This document shows positions 12,167 through 24,362 of a DNA stretch of 64,000 bases, one piece after another (position 1 is the first letter of the stretch; each line of letters starts with the position of its first letter). The stretch is from Hsuehochloa calcarea (lineage: Eukaryota > Streptophyta > Magnoliopsida > Poales > Poaceae). Position numbers and translations under genes: made by a program. The stretch is from the NCBI GenBank assembly GCA_036346395.1, contig CM070604.1:7239904-7303903 (forward strand), given 5' to 3'. Under the pieces are notes generated by a model. It saw nothing but the letters and a program-made list of their open reading frames with translations, was not told the DNA's origin and ran no database searches.

Positions 12167-12437
12167 AATAGTATTGAATTGTATGCACCAATTAATTTAT
12201 TTAAAAATTTAAATTGATAAAAAAAAATATACAATTTACTTATACTTCAACACTTCTTCTCACATGTAAGCTCCCTCAGGCTTAATACGTGGAATAGAAA
12301 TGAGCTGCAATTATTTTTTTGAACTCAAGATTTATTGGCTCTGATACCATATTGAGTTGTATGCACCGATCAGTTCACCTAAAAGCTTAAACTGATGAGG
12401 AAAGACGACAACTCACTTATACTTCAATAAATAGTAT
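12167..12437 (-). mobile_element. TRIM/SMART-like small LTR retroelement
   Basis: Two ~78-bp direct repeats (12175-12252 and 12353-12429) share ends: on the minus strand the first copy reads TGTTGAAGTATAAGT...GCATACAATTCA, the TG...CA layout of an LTR. Beside the second copy, 12338-12349 is the reverse complement of TGGTATCAGAGC, the initiator-tRNA-Met primer-binding site, at the expected distance for a minus-strand element. AATAGTAT occurs on both flanks (12167-12174, 12430-12437) and may be the target duplication. At ~255 bp it is far too short to code, and it matches the grass SMART class of tiny LTR elements. Confidence 0.75.
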
Positions 12438-13265
12438 ACGGTACTGTAAAAACTGTTACAGTATTTTTTCCCGTATACAGTAAAACCGTCCCTGTTTCTA
12501 CCTTTGTTTCTCTGCAGTGTTACTGCAAAGAGAAGACTGTGTTACTGTTGAGGGCCCGGATCCAAGGCAGCGTCCCGTGCTGCAGGGTGGGGCCACGGAG
12601 CTCGTGTCTCCAATCAGGGTGTTGGTGTCCGGCCTAACATCTCCATTGGAGGAGAGGATACTCGGCTTTATCGAGGCCTTTGGGATGCTCCGCTTTATCA
12701 AGGCCTTTGCCAGCTTCCTCACAGGTGGTGCAATCATGAACATTGATCATCTTTTCCTACGTACTCATCGATAATTCAATACTATATATGTTACCTAGAG
12801 AGAATATTAAGGTAGAGTAATAATATCTTCGCTCGAGGCGGGTTGGATTTGCTATTAAGGGTATATCATACTTCTGTCTCTAATTTGTTTAAATTCTATA
12901 GGACTTGGTTTCCAGTCATACATTGATCCTCTTTACCGGCCATACATCCATAGTAGCAGTGGCGGGTCTAAGATTTGATCACGTGTTATGCTAAATTCTA
13001 ATAGACTAACATCCTAAAACTAACACTAATTTATACTCACAACACGATATAATAATAAAAATCATAAATGCATCATTAACATTAAACCTTAGTAAAAATA
13101 CTTCCATATAAAATACAATAAGAAAAACATGACTTGGTACTACCGTTGTAAGTGTTGTGTATTAACAATTGCTTTTCTTTCGGATTTCGGTGTTTGTCCA
13201 AAGCGAGCCATAAGAACTTCATGAACCTACTCGTTCCTGCACATGCGATGAGCAATTCACGGTGA
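12438..13265. other. Intergenic; one unassigned small ORF
   Basis: An 85-codon ORF at 12517-12774 has no recognised domain and is not annotated as a gene. The stretch around 12955-13130 (from GTGGCGGGTCTAAG) resembles a dispersed grass repeat. No bounded element found. Confidence 0.35.
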
Positions 13266-13606
13266 ATTGTATCTAGAAATGAAGCGAGCTCGGCCTCGTT
13301 GTGGCTCGGTTTAAACTACGGCTCGGCTCGCTTAAAACGAGCTCGAATGAAGGCTCTAAAAAGCTCGAGCCGGCTCGGCGCTTCGCCGAGCTCGGTAGAA
13401 TAAAATGATTATATTAGTCATTTATCATCAATTCAAAATCCAATCATCTTGATTATATGGGGTTGCACTCGGCTCGTTTGGCTCAAGCTCGGCTCGAGCT
13501 TCATCGAAGCCCGCTCGGCTCTCGAGCTCGAAGCGGCCGGCTCGGCTCGCAACAAGCTCGAGCCGGCTCGCGAGCCGCGAGCTTTTTTGCCACCCCTAAT
13601 TGTATC
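13266..13606. mobile_element. Small hAT-like element, 8-bp target duplication
   Basis: ATTGTATC occurs directly at both ends (13266-13273 and 13599-13606), an 8-bp duplication typical of hAT transposons. The element (13274-13598) ends in GCCACCCCTA, the reverse of the usual TAGGGGTGGC hAT terminus; the left end is degenerate. The interior is built of GGCTCG/GAGCTCG motifs and has no coding capacity. Confidence 0.75.
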
Positions 13607-15024
13607 CCGTAGCTTAGTATCCCTAGTTTGATTCTAGTGTAGGAAATTATTCTCTAAGTAAAGTTCAGCAAATTATTATGAGCAAGCCACGCCCATTCAG
13701 CCATGCTATGCTAGACTGCTCGTGCCTACCGGGCCTCAGATGTTATGGACAATTTTATTTTCACCACTATCAGTAAAAATGTTGGTCTGAGCCCAACGTC
13801 GGGAGAGAACTCTGCCAGAACAAAATTCACTCCAAATTAGTAGGCAAAACACATTCCCCCCTTGGTTCCAAATGATTGTACTAGAATGATTCACAAGGCC
13901 CTGAGGTATAATTCTTTCTGTAGCTTAGTCATTGGAATTGATTGTTGTACATTTCTAGCAAAAAAAAAAGTTTGAAGATAGGAAACATATATACATGCGG
14001 CGCCGGGCGGTGACGGAGGAAGAGCGCAAGGGTGGTGGCAGGGAGGGCGTGGGCGCGGCATTGGGCGGGGAGGGAGGGGACGGTGGCGGCTGGTGAGGAT
14101 GGCCGGTTGTGGTTGGGAGGAATAGTGGCAGGCTAAACCTCAGGTAAATAAATTTGTTTGGCTATATATTGTCGCGGTAAGTTTCTATTACCATGAGCTC
14201 GATGTTTTCCTTGTTCTAAATAAAATATTTTAGATGGAAAACCTTACGATTATTGAATAATTAAGCCAGATATTTTGCTTTATGATATTTTTTGTTTCCG
14301 TGCGTGGGAACAAAGAGGATGGTGATGAAAAGAGTGAAGCATCGGTTTCTTTCCCTCGACTTGAAATGGAGTTTTTTTACTGTATATTAAATTTAATATA
14401 GATCGTCTATTCTTTAAAATCTAATTGTTCATATTAGTAAAGGTTTAGCTATACTACACCTACTAGTATGAGTAGTAGAATCTCGAATAATGTAGAATTG
14501 TAATTGTTTACGTGTGAATCACACGGCACAAGAGTAATATCTTCAATTTTAGTTGAAAAAATATATAATGTCCTCACGAAAAAATATAAATATATAAAAA
14601 GTTCTATCATACCCTTAATAGATTAATAATTTAATTTAATTTATACTACCATCTTATACCAACAGTAGTAAATTTAGTGTACCGTAAAATTTCTCTGCGA
14701 AGAGGCCAGACAGAGGTTGGTTGGCCGGTAGAAAAAAACTATTCCTGAACCGTGATCATCTAAGCAAAGGTTTTCGGGAAACAATGTCAATGAGAATACA
14801 CGTATAAACGGCTGGGCGCATTCGATTTGGACGCACCGCGAAATTTTTTCAATCCGAGGAGCACTGCTGTGTTGTGCGTGTTCTTGTCTCTCAGTCTGGA
14901 TTTTGTTGTGATCATCAACAGAGCATAGTTCCCCGTTTCACTATCATGCTAGTACTATTTGCCGAAGATTCCTTGTACGTCGCACTTTTTTGGTATTTGG
15001 AATCCAGCCGCAGTTAAGAGACAG
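13607..15024. other. Intergenic, no gene seen
   Basis: Mixed AT-rich sequence with a short GC-rich patch at about 13998-14120. No supported gene. The right edge is the 9-bp target copy of the large MULE. Confidence 0.4.
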
Positions 15025-15033
15025 TCAAAATGG

Positions 15034-15114
15034 GAAAATTGGACACTTTTGGCCGTATAACGTACGAAAATTCCCCATTTAGCCCCCTTCTGCAAAAATT
15101 TCCAAAAATAGCCC
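15034..15114 (+). repeat. Left terminal inverted repeat of MULE
   Basis: Begins GAAAATTGGACACTTTTGGC and matches the reverse complement of 24283-24362 across about 80 bases. It is preceded by TCAAAATGG. GC-rich leader sequence follows to about 15560 and probably acts as the transposase promoter and 5' UTR. Confidence 0.95.
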
Positions 15115-16668
15115 TCTTGGGCCACCTGCACGCCGTAAGGAGAACACGGAAGAGCAGCCTTGGCATCGCGTGTCGCATGGCAGCGGCCGCCGGGACTCGG
15201 CGGGGGCCGTTGCCAAGGTTACGACTGCTTCGCCGCCCCCGACGGCGCAGGTCGTCTTCAGCCACGCGTCCGAGGCGGGCGCCCGCCTCGGCGATGTTGC
15301 GCAACTCGCCGCCGCCCCGACGGCGGCGAAGTTGGCAACCATCGCCACGCAGTCGCCGCGCTGCCGCGGCCGCGTAGGGCGGCTACCGAGCTCCGGCGTG
15401 GCGGTAGCGTCGGCGAAAGAAAGAAATCGAGTTTGCTTTGCTCAGATAAGTAGAGGCAGCCTTGAGCTGCCTTCGCATTGCCTCCGACGTGAGCAGAAGA
15501 AGATTAGCGGTAGCGAGCGAGCGAGAGAAGCAAACAGTCCCTAGAAGAGGAGGGAGAAGCGAGGCGGTACAAAAGGTATGTGGCATTCACATGCACCTAT
15601 AGTTGTAGTAAGTTTTAGCAATGTGATTATGATGTAGTAAGATTAATGATAGCAACCGAGTAGTTATAATTCTGCAGTGGGTGCAAAATTGGAAAACGGT
15701 GTGATTAGCAAGTAATTAGAATACTCAGTAGTTAGCATTACGATTAGGGCGTAATTAGTTGACTTAGGAGACTTTATGTTGTTAGTGTTGTCAATTTTTT
15801 ATTAAGACTGATTTATAAGACCGAGTATTTACTGAGTAGAATTACGCCGATTTTCACTGAGTAGAATATTAGTTGACTTAGCATTATGATTTATATTAGT
15901 TGAATATTAGTGTTGTTAGGGCGTAATCATTTATATTAGTCGAGTAATTACTGAGTAAAAATTTTCTTACGCCGATTCTACTCAGCAAACTTCTAATTAG
16001 TAAAACGGTGTGATTTTTTATCGGTAACAAAATGTCGTACTGTCACAGACCTCATCATAAAATATTAAAATATTTAGAGGTCATTCGCCGAAGTAGAAGT
16101 ACAATTGAAATAGAGTCGCCGACAGTCCGGACCCACGGAGCGCGCTATCTATGTACTCTTAACAGGGTATATTGACCTTCGGTCCATGCACTACGCAGAG
16201 AGCAGAGTGACTGTTAGTAAGTTTTATTTCAAAAATAGATGGCAAAATATTCTATGTAGTAGACCCTGCATGTCATTGCTATAGGCTAGGTCTAACTCGG
16301 GTATGGAAACTTAAAAATGCTTTGGGGAAAACTGAAGTGATTTTTTTTTTACTTTAACTTAGAATTTGTTTGACAGTTTGTAGTACCCCAGAAAATTGTG
16401 AATTTTTATTTACAGTAGAAATAAAATTTACTTCAACCTTTCATGGATAGAAAAATCATATGAACTCCATTTGGAATTAATAAATTTACGTTGATCTCAA
16501 TATTTTATTCCAATTGCTCATGTAAACCACGAAATATTTGAAGCCAGTAGTATTGTGCAATTTTTTTGCGAAATATTTGAACACAAATTCGACTGAACCT
16601 GCAACCATGTAATTTTTGTTTTCAGTACTACAGAAGTGTCAGGAAGTTGCTCTTGTGTTAGGTACTTC

Positions 16669-19260
16669 ATGGCGGAGATACAAGATCTGTTCGTGTTCCA
16701 CGGGGACGGTCTAGTACGTGACGGACCATACGGTGCGGACCTGTCAAGTTGCGACCGCACCGTGATCCGGGCGCCGTCTCTGAAGGACATGGGCCTCTTG
16801 GAGCTAAGGCGGTGTGTGCGTTCCGCGTTCGATCGCGCCACTGGAAGGAAGAAGCTGTGCATCGAGGCGGTGTATCCCTCGATTGCGACTGGTGCAGGCG
16901 AGACCATTTGGCAACTTATGAAGGTCACATGTGACGCTTCATGGGCCAATTATATGGGGGTTGTTTGCAACCCCGCCTTGCGATATATGCGCCACCGATG
17001 GTCTACGCTCGATTCGTGAGAGGACGGGACATCCGGCGTGGGTGGTTTTGGGGAAGTTGTTGGGGGAGGAGCTGCGTTGGTCTCCATGTTGGAGGAGACG
17101 CCGGCGAAGACGTGGGAGATGGAGACCGAGGAGGCGTCTTAGTCAATTTCGAGCCCAATGAAGGTGCGGAGAGATGGTGGGCGGCCGTATTGATTGTCAC
17201 GAGTACCTAGCCGACCGTGTGGACGAGGTGGAAAGCATGGAGGACGTGGAAACAACTAGTTCTAAGGCGGCGAAGAAGGAGAAGCCGGTACTAGAGGAGA
17301 TGCGGTTGGTGGGCTTTTGACCATCGACATTGCTTACGCCCTCACGATTGACGACGCTTACAACGACGTCGGCGGGTTCTCGCCACATCGGAGGGTGCCG
17401 AGTGGGGTTCAATGATGACACCGCCCTAGAGCGGCGCTTCCTCGACAAGAGCGCCGCCAAAGATGCTATTGCTAAATACGCCGTTAACATCGGTCGGATG
17501 TATCGGTGCAGAGGTCCAACCCGACACGCACATCGTCGGTGTGTTGATGAATCTCGCTTGGCAAGATCCGTGCGTAGCGGTTCATGGTCTGCCGCACGGT
17601 TTTCGGATAACGGTCTTTGAAGGATCACACATGCGAGTTAGCTCGGCCGCTTCACGAGCACCGCAACATGACCTCCTCTTATGTTGCCACCGATAAGCCA
17701 CCTCACACCGCAGATGTGTCCATTTCCCCAAACATCCTCATGGCGAGAGGTTGCCAAATATTGTGGGGTTCCCGGTGAGCTACAAGGCGGCATGGCGGGC
17801 CAAACGCAGGTCGTGGAGCGAATGTTCGGCACATTCAAGAGGCCTACAACCTAGTACCAAGATTGTCGCATCAAATCGCGGAATGTAATCCGGAACATAC
17901 ATAAACAAGCTAGAGCGGGTGCATCCGGCGGAAGGGCCCAATTGCCTTATTCTTGATAGGGTCTTCGGGCCTTCCGTCAGCGATCAGCTTTCAAGCATTG
18001 TCGTCCGTCTTGGACGATGGATGGCACCTTCCTATGTGGAAGTACAAGGGTACCATCCTCACCGCCGTTACGGCCGATAAGTAACGACCACTAGTCCCCG
18101 TGGCCTTCGCAATTGTTGAGAGCGAGAACACGGATAGTCGGTTGTGGTTCTGTGTAATGTAAGCGGCGGTAGTACAAGATCGACTGTGTCCGTGTGTCAT
18201 CTCGGACCAATCGCGGCTTCATGTCCGCGTTGAGCACGATCCAAAGCGGACGCACCGCCGCTCGGTGGAACGATGTAAGGAGCCGTTGGTGCATGAGGCA
18301 TCTCGCGCCAACTTCCACACAAGGTTTGAGCAAGGACCTCATGAAAATGTTCAAGAAGCTCGCATGCGAAACCAAAGGAGAAAGTTCGAGCGGTGTGGAG
18401 ACAAACGATGAGGATACCGCGAAGCATGTAAGGGACTCGGCGAATGCCGAGGCGGGGCATCGGTGGAGGGTCCGCGAGTTGGGGAGTTCACACGGTGGGT
18501 TAACTCGCGACGCGCCGACTGGAGAAATGGTCCTCGCCGCACGACACCGATGGTGCGAGGTACGGATCATGACGACCAACATGTCGGAGGTGTACAACGG
18601 TGTCTGAAGGGTGTGCGTTCCCGCCGATCACGGCGATCGTGGAGAGACACGGAACCGCACCATCGGATACTTCGTTATGAGCCATGATGGCCAAGAAGCA
18701 TCCGGAGGATGGTAAACAATTCTGAGGTAATGCATGCCTACATGGAGAAAAAGATCGAAAGCGCGATCGCGCGTGACTCGCACCATGGATGGCGTCGGCG
18801 AAGTTCGAGATCCGCTAAGGGAGAATGCGTTATGGGCCACGCTAGAGGATCGTGGCGTGTCCGCACGATTGGTGAAGAAGCGCCGTGCACCGCAACAAAC
18901 CGCGGCTTCTGCACAAACCATGCTCCCATGTGTACGCGGCGTGCGCGGCGTGGCGGCAATCTTCGGAGCCTTACATCTCCGAGTACTACGATATCCACCA
19001 CCTCTTTGCCACTTGGGGTGCCGAGTTTCATTCGTACGGGCTGGACACACACTACAGAGACCTCTGGCCGGGGCAGGTGAAGTGGGTGCCGAACGTAGCA
19101 CTGAAACACCCCGGCCGTGGAAGACGCCAGTCACGACGCATCCGGAACGACATGGACGACAGCCAGCGTGGGCAACGGGTTCGCCGGCCCCGTTGTAGAT
19201 CGCAAGACGATGAGGGCACTCCATCGGCCGTCCAAATGCACCGCGCAAGCAGTGCACCGT
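16669..19260 (+). pseudogene. MuDR/MULE transposase, frameshifted
   Basis: The likely start is MAEIQDLFVFHG at 16669. In order: an N-terminal region to ~16990; a charged linker; a MuDR-type domain around 17400-17640 (AAKDAIAKYAVNIGRMYR seen at about 17455-17508); the MULE catalytic region from ~17760, with DGTF at 18020-18031 followed in shifted frames by family-like residues; and the C-terminal SWIM finger region near 18921 (CSHVYAAC, first CxC missing), followed by YISEYY and LWPGQVKW. A residual CCHC-like patch lies at ~19170-19240. Recognisable segments jump between all three plus frames, so small indels rather than substitutions break the gene. It would have been a nuclear DNA-cutting transposase; this copy cannot encode one. 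Confidence 0.85.
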
Positions 19261-19530
19261 AACGAGCAAGATATAATTACTTAGTCGTGATGTCGCTTGC
19301 TTATTGTAATTCCTTCGATGGGACGGAATGTTATGTCGCAGTGCACTGTAGTGTTGCTGTTAATATGTGTCTTTATTTACGGACGGAATGTTCAGTCATC
19401 TTGGTCTTTTGTTAACTCGTTATGCTCATGTGTGGTTGTTTTCTTTTGTGTCCTATGTTTTGCCTTGTTTTATTATGGCACACGATATGTTTTAAGTACG
19501 TACTAACATATTTTATGGTATCTCGCAGAG

Positions 19531-22037
19531 ATGGCGCAGCTCCAGCTGACGACGCTGCACGAGCCGCCGACCCACGCTGGGATGGGGGCACAGTTGTCGG
19601 GCGTGGTCGCCGGCCGCGGCCTCCGAGCTCGGTCTGAGCGCGCCAGTGTGAGGTGCCTTGACGAAGCAGACGCCCCCTGGCCGCGGACACCGCCCCGCCC
19701 GCCCGCATGTTGACATCCCGCACGCGTTGCGGTTTGACGCGCACTACTCTCTCGCTTGTGGACCGGTGGAGACCGGAGACTCATACATTCCACTTCCGGT
19801 GGGGAGATGACCATTACTCGAGGATGTAGCAATGCTTACAGTGTCGCTGGGTGCATGGCCTTCCGGTAGTGCCACCTCCGAGGGCGATGGCGGAAGGTGC
19901 GTTTGGGCGGCGATTCGGCCTCCGATTCACGCAAACGTGTCCGATCCCACATTCACAGCTACGGAGTTCATGATCTCGCCGTGGATGCGACAATGAGGCG
20001 TCGGACACACCTCGTCGCGTACATTCATTCCTGTTCGGATGGATCTTGTTCCCTACGACACGTGGAGACCGTGTACCCCACTATATCCATCTGGCGAGTC
20101 CTGGCGACGGTGGCCGACGAGGTTCCGCGAAGATTGGGGTTCGCGGTGCTCGCGCCACTTACCGAGGGTTATGCGATGCCACTCGGCCGCGATGACGGCG
20201 TGGAGCCGCCCTGGCGGTTTGCTACACCACAATACCGTGGTCATGGGAGCACTTTCCGCTTGGTCGCCCTTATTTCCGCAACACGGTGCACCTGCATCGT
20301 TGACCGTCGGCCCAAAGACGGCAATGCTCTCGGCGACGACCCCACGACGGGCCTACAATGGGAACACGTTGGACACGTGGTACCTAGGGTGGGCGAGGAG
20401 AGACCGAGGCGTCGTGACGCAGAGTTCCATAACCTCTTGAGACTCGCGCGAGACCGAGATCATCCGGCGGCCATGGGCGGCCACAGCCTTGCGCACCACG
20501 GCCCCTACGGATTATCGACGCAGATGCATCGAGGACGATCCACTTTGGATGACGACACGCCACGGTCTTCGCGCACATGGTCGAGCCGCATAATCCACAA
20601 CGGGTCATGAGAGCGATTCGGCTGTACCAAAGAAAGCCACCGCCGGCGGGACGACATATCGCAGCAAGGCCCACCGGTATGTCCTTTTTGGATATAATTT
20701 TATCTCGTATGCCCATGTTCGACATTAAGATTCACTTGCGAGCAAGCGAGGAAAGAAGCGCAAGAGCGACATGTTCGACATTAAGATTCACTTGCGCAAC
20801 GAGGAAAGGGCGCAAGAGCGACGATCGGAGGCGTATTACCGCCGTGGACGCGAGCCGTGGAGCGAGAGGGTGGCGACGGACGCGTTGCTGCACGAGGCAC
20901 GCGCTCTACTCCATCCAGACGACGCTTCAGATTGCAGCAGGTACATTCCACGCACCAGCGCGACTTATCGGGCCAATACGGAGCGCAAAGGGTTTGCAAG
21001 ATGCGGGAGGACATCGATTAGCCGCCCGGACCACACCGGCAAGACATGACGACGAGGCGGAACCCATTATTCAAGCAATTTCCTTCAGCAAAGACGCTTC
21101 GCACTAACTCCGTGTTTTCTTGCAAGATTACCGCATGGATCGTTATCTGTGCGAGGTGCTGAAATTCTACGGCGTGGGAACAAGAACACCTTCGATCGCC
21201 TCCTAGCCGCCGTGCGTGGCATGACCGACGACGCGAGGTCGCGATTAGAGCCATGACTTGTGGTCGACATAATGACGCACGCGACAAAGATCGCGGACGC
21301 GAGGGTACCCTCCACCTCCGCCTCGGCACCTCCCTCGACCACCGTCCGCACGCCCGTCTCACTCGGGGCCGTCAGAGCTACGATCGGTCGGCCCCGACGG
21401 CCCGACCCGCCTCGGGCCCGGTGTATGTTATCTCTCGTTGTCAATACCTTTCCATGCACTCATTTTGGAGGTATCGACATTAACCTTTCTTCTAGCGGCT
21501 ACTACTAGGAGGACAAGATGCGATGCAACCATCGTCATCACAGAGGGAGGCGCGGCACACGACTTCCTCGCCAGGGCAACGGTTTCGCACTGCAGACACT
21601 GACCCGGACTCCCCCCATCGCGGGGACGAGTGGTTGGGCTCGTTGGCGCCTGCTGCGTTGATCCGACTGCGGGATCGACGACCCGTGGTTCGCCGACACG
21701 TATGGAGGGTACACCGTGCGGACTACACTCGATCGGCGGAGGATCATCCTCAGCACAACAACCTACTCAGGTAAGCGTTAACGTAGTTACAACTATTTTC
21801 TCTGCGCAAAAAAATAAGGACTAACTCACCGAGTACCATTCCCTGCAGGAGGAGCACCAGTGGCTAGACGAGATGCTGAGGCCTGAGCCGGACCCCCACG
21901 CTGACATCACCGCAGCTTCGCCTCCCAGGCAGCCCCCGTACTACGGCCTGCGAGACATGCGCCACTCCCCGGACAGATTCACCTTTCCTGAGGATCAACT
22001 ACGCCGTCCGGGTAGGCGACACGACGATGCACCCTAG
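19531..22037 (+). pseudogene. Plant mobile domain (PMD) gene within the MULE
   Basis: Starts MAQLQLTTLHEPP at 19531. The PMD hallmark WRPETHTFHFRWGEM and TLEDVAML lies at about 19763-19835, preceded in a neighbouring frame by HALRFDAHY. Family-like pieces continue in changing frames to about 21370. The last exon looks intact: from about 21849 an open frame (EEHQWLDEML...RRHDDAP) runs to a stop at 22037. PMD proteins (MAIN/MAIL family) are plant proteins found both as host genes and inside transposons; in hosts some act in silencing and genome stability. What a PMD does for a MULE is not established. Indels break the upstream part, and a 56-bp tandem duplication sits at 20715-20822. Confidence 0.82.
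20715..20822 (+). repeat. Tandem duplication of ~55 bp in PMD gene
   Basis: ATGTTCGACATTAAGATTCA begins at 20715 and again at 20771; the two units (about 56 and 52 bases) differ by small indels. It adds to the frame disruption of the PMD gene. Confidence 0.9.
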
Positions 22038-22290
22038 CTAATATCATGGCCGTGACAAACGTGTTATGTAATGTCATTGTGCATTTATATAATATCCATG
22101 TGCATGACGTTATCATTATTTTTGTACACAAAATGTTCTCCGAAATATTCAGTACAAACGACTTTTGTACCTCGCGACTTTAATTTATCGAACTGCATGA
22201 CATAACGCAATCTTCGCCTCATGCAGACCTCGGTCCCACAAGGTCCGGTATGAATACTTTGTGTGCGCATTAATCAAACACTCTACAAAA

Positions 22291-22690
22291 CAGGACGCGA
22301 CAACACTCTCCCTCGCCAGCTGTTCTGACCGAAATGACTGCACTACGCAAAGCAGGACGCGACAACACCCTGCCTCGCCAAATTTTGGGCCGAATGACCA
22401 CACTCGCAGCAGCGCGACGCGACAACACCTCGCTCGTCGACTTTTTCAGACCGAAATGACCGCACTATGCCAAACAGGACGCGACAACACCGCCCTCGCC
22501 ACTTTTTCGCACCGAATGACCACACTCGCAGCAGACGCGACAACACCCTGCCTCGCCAAATTTTTCGCACCGAATGACCACACTCTGCAAAGCAGGACGC
22601 GACAACACCCTGCCTCACCAGCTTTTCTTGGCGAAATGACCCCACTCTGCAAAGCAGGACGCGAAAACACCCTCCCACGCCGGCCACTCA
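22291..22690 (+). repeat. ~60-bp tandem array, ~6.5 units
   Basis: Each unit starts near GGACGCGACAACACC and carries TCGCCA, a T-rich patch, a CCGAATGACC or CGAAATGACC core, and CTCTGCAAAGC. Units start at about 22291, 22353, 22416, 22475, 22532, 22593 and 22655 with 56-63 base spacing. Units differ by substitutions and small indels. The array ends about 35 bases before a TATA box, so it may act as an upstream promoter element of the third MULE gene. Confidence 0.9.
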
Positions 22691-22725
22691 CGTCAACTTA
22701 ACCACACCAAGCCAACCATGTGGCC

Positions 22726-22732
22726 TATAAAA
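22726..22732 (+). promoter_or_regulatory. TATA box of third MULE gene
   Basis: TATAAAA lies in GGCCTATAAAACAAGG between the tandem array and the first ATG at 22746. Position and context fit a core promoter, though the ATG would be very close to any start site. Confidence 0.55.
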
Positions 22733-22745
22733 CAAGGTGAAATAC

Positions 22746-23650
22746 ATGAACTACACAACCAAACCCAACCACGCTGCTACACCAGAGCTTGCTTCGCCAC
22801 GCTAGGATGGACAAGAGGCGAAGCAATGGGGCGAGATCCGCGAGTTAGCTCGGGCTTCTACGGACGGGCCGAACAAGCTAGGGATGCCGCGTTCTCGGGG
22901 CCGCAAGAGCAAAAGCGGGATGGAAGCTCTTCGCAATGAAGCCCCGTAGCAAAGAACCCTGCCGAACGTCCCAACCGAGCATTCGCGCAACACCCGCCAG
23001 AGGAGAGACGCCGCCTCCGCTTGCGAGAACACATGCAAGTTCTTCAAATCCAAGCACCGATCGAGCCTCGGCATGCGCCATCGGGTTGTCCTAACTACTC
23101 CTCGACTATCCCGACCGTCGTTGGGATACGAGAACCTATCGGCAATGTAAGGAGTACTTACAAGAAGTTCACGTATCACCTCTCTTTTCATAATACGCGC
23201 TTACGCCTCTCTCCGTCTACCCGTAGTCACCGGAGCCTCTGTGTGGCTTCCGCCGGGATCGACCTAGAAATCCATCCACACGACCGATGGCGGCCGACTT
23301 CGAGGAGTGGAATGCCGAAAGGGGTCGCGAGATCCGGAGGAGGATCGCTCGACCAAGAGCGCAACGAGCGTATCCGCCGGGAGACGCAGCTCATCTCGAG
23401 GCGTCAGGAGCGCGAGGCACGCGAGCGGATCGTGAAAAAGAGGGAAATGGCGGCGAGGCTGTGGCGGCCCGAGGAGTACAACGCCGAGCTCGAGAGGAAG
23501 GGCAAATGGCCCGGTCCACACAAAGAGGTCGGGCCATTCGTAGTAGTCCCTCTTCTACTAGGCATGTTTTTACTATCTCCTAAAGGCATGCGTGCTACAT
23601 GGCCCGAGGCTTGTGTCGCAATGTACCGTACTAGTAGCGTATGTAACTAA
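22746..23650 (+). pseudogene. Third MULE ORF region, unrecognised charged protein
   Basis: From the ATG at 22746, short readable segments occur in different frames. The longest open run, 23021-23650, ends in a strongly charged Arg/Glu/Lys-rich stretch (about 23345-23520: SGGGSLDQERNERIRRETQL, then REARERIVKKREMAARLW) that suggests an alpha-helical or coiled-coil protein. Frame 23287-23583 covers the same bases in another reading, so only one can be real. I do not recognise the family. Position after the PMD gene and a TATA box argues for a real third element gene, now broken; homology is not shown. Confidence 0.45.
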
Positions 23651-24282
23651 ACCAATTAGCCGAACCAACATGCCATGTGACCACATGAAACGTGCTTCTT
23701 GTCCGCGGAGTGCAATACAATTCTGATTTTGGGCCTCCGCTGAGGTCAGTTCTTGGCATCTTTAAAAATATGATCAAGAATCATAGCGGCTAAGAGTACT
23801 CATGTGGTAATAAACTTTACACATTTCGAGTCACATGAAATCAAGAAACCCTAATTTCTGAAACGTCTCGTCATAGTTTCCACACCTAGACCCTGAATTT
23901 CTCGAGATAATCTCGGAGCATATAAAATAACATAAAATTTACACAATCAAGTCCTTTGTGTAGGGAGTCTGACAAAAAATTTTCATAATGTTCGGACCTC
24001 GCCTCCATATTAAAAATTCATACAAAAGTTTGACTTCAAAGAATCATGCAGAAAAAAATTGAGAAAAATTCAAAAAATTACACAACCAAGCACACTATGC
24101 CGAGGCTCCATACAAAGTGTCATAATTTTTGAGCTTATTTATTATATTTAAAAATTTGTCGAACAAATATTATATTTTTTTTTTTTAAAAAGGCACTGGA
24201 GAATTTGCGTGTCACTAAGAATAGGTGACCACGCCGTGGGGGCGGCGGAGTTTCTTCTTGGTAAAACGGCAGAGAGTCAAAG

Positions 24283-24362
24283 GGGCTATTTTGGAAATTT
24301 TTGCAGAAGGGGGCTAAATGGGGAATTTTCGTACGTTATACGGCCAAAAGTGTCCAATTTTC
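24283..24362 (-). repeat. Right terminal inverted repeat of MULE
   Basis: Reverse complement of 15034-15114 with one A-run length difference. Followed directly by TCAAAATGG (24363-24371), the same 9 bases as before the left end. Confidence 0.95.

Larger units (their letters stand above)
15034..24362 (+). mobile_element. 9.3-kb Mutator-like element carrying a PMD gene
   Basis: The ends are ~80-bp terminal inverted repeats (15034-15114 and 24283-24362), identical for the first 74 bases before a one-base slip. An exact 9-bp duplication TCAAAATGG flanks both sides (15025-15033, 24363-24371), the Mutator signature. Inside, all on the plus strand, are a MuDR/MULE transposase pseudogene (~16.67-19.26 kb), a plant-mobile-domain gene (~19.53-22.04 kb), a ~60-bp tandem array, a TATA box, and a third unrecognised ORF region. 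The transposase and most of the PMD gene are frameshifted, so the copy is non-functional by itself. Perfect terminal repeats and target copies nevertheless suggest a not very ancient insertion. Confidence 0.92.

Noticed and set aside
12517..12774. 85-codon ORF, possible small gene
   Set aside because: No family recognised, no promoter or splice evidence; listed only as non-coding content.
22291..22690. Regularly spaced repeats as a CRISPR array
   Set aside because: Units are contiguous diverged tandem copies without unique spacers, and the DNA is plant nuclear.
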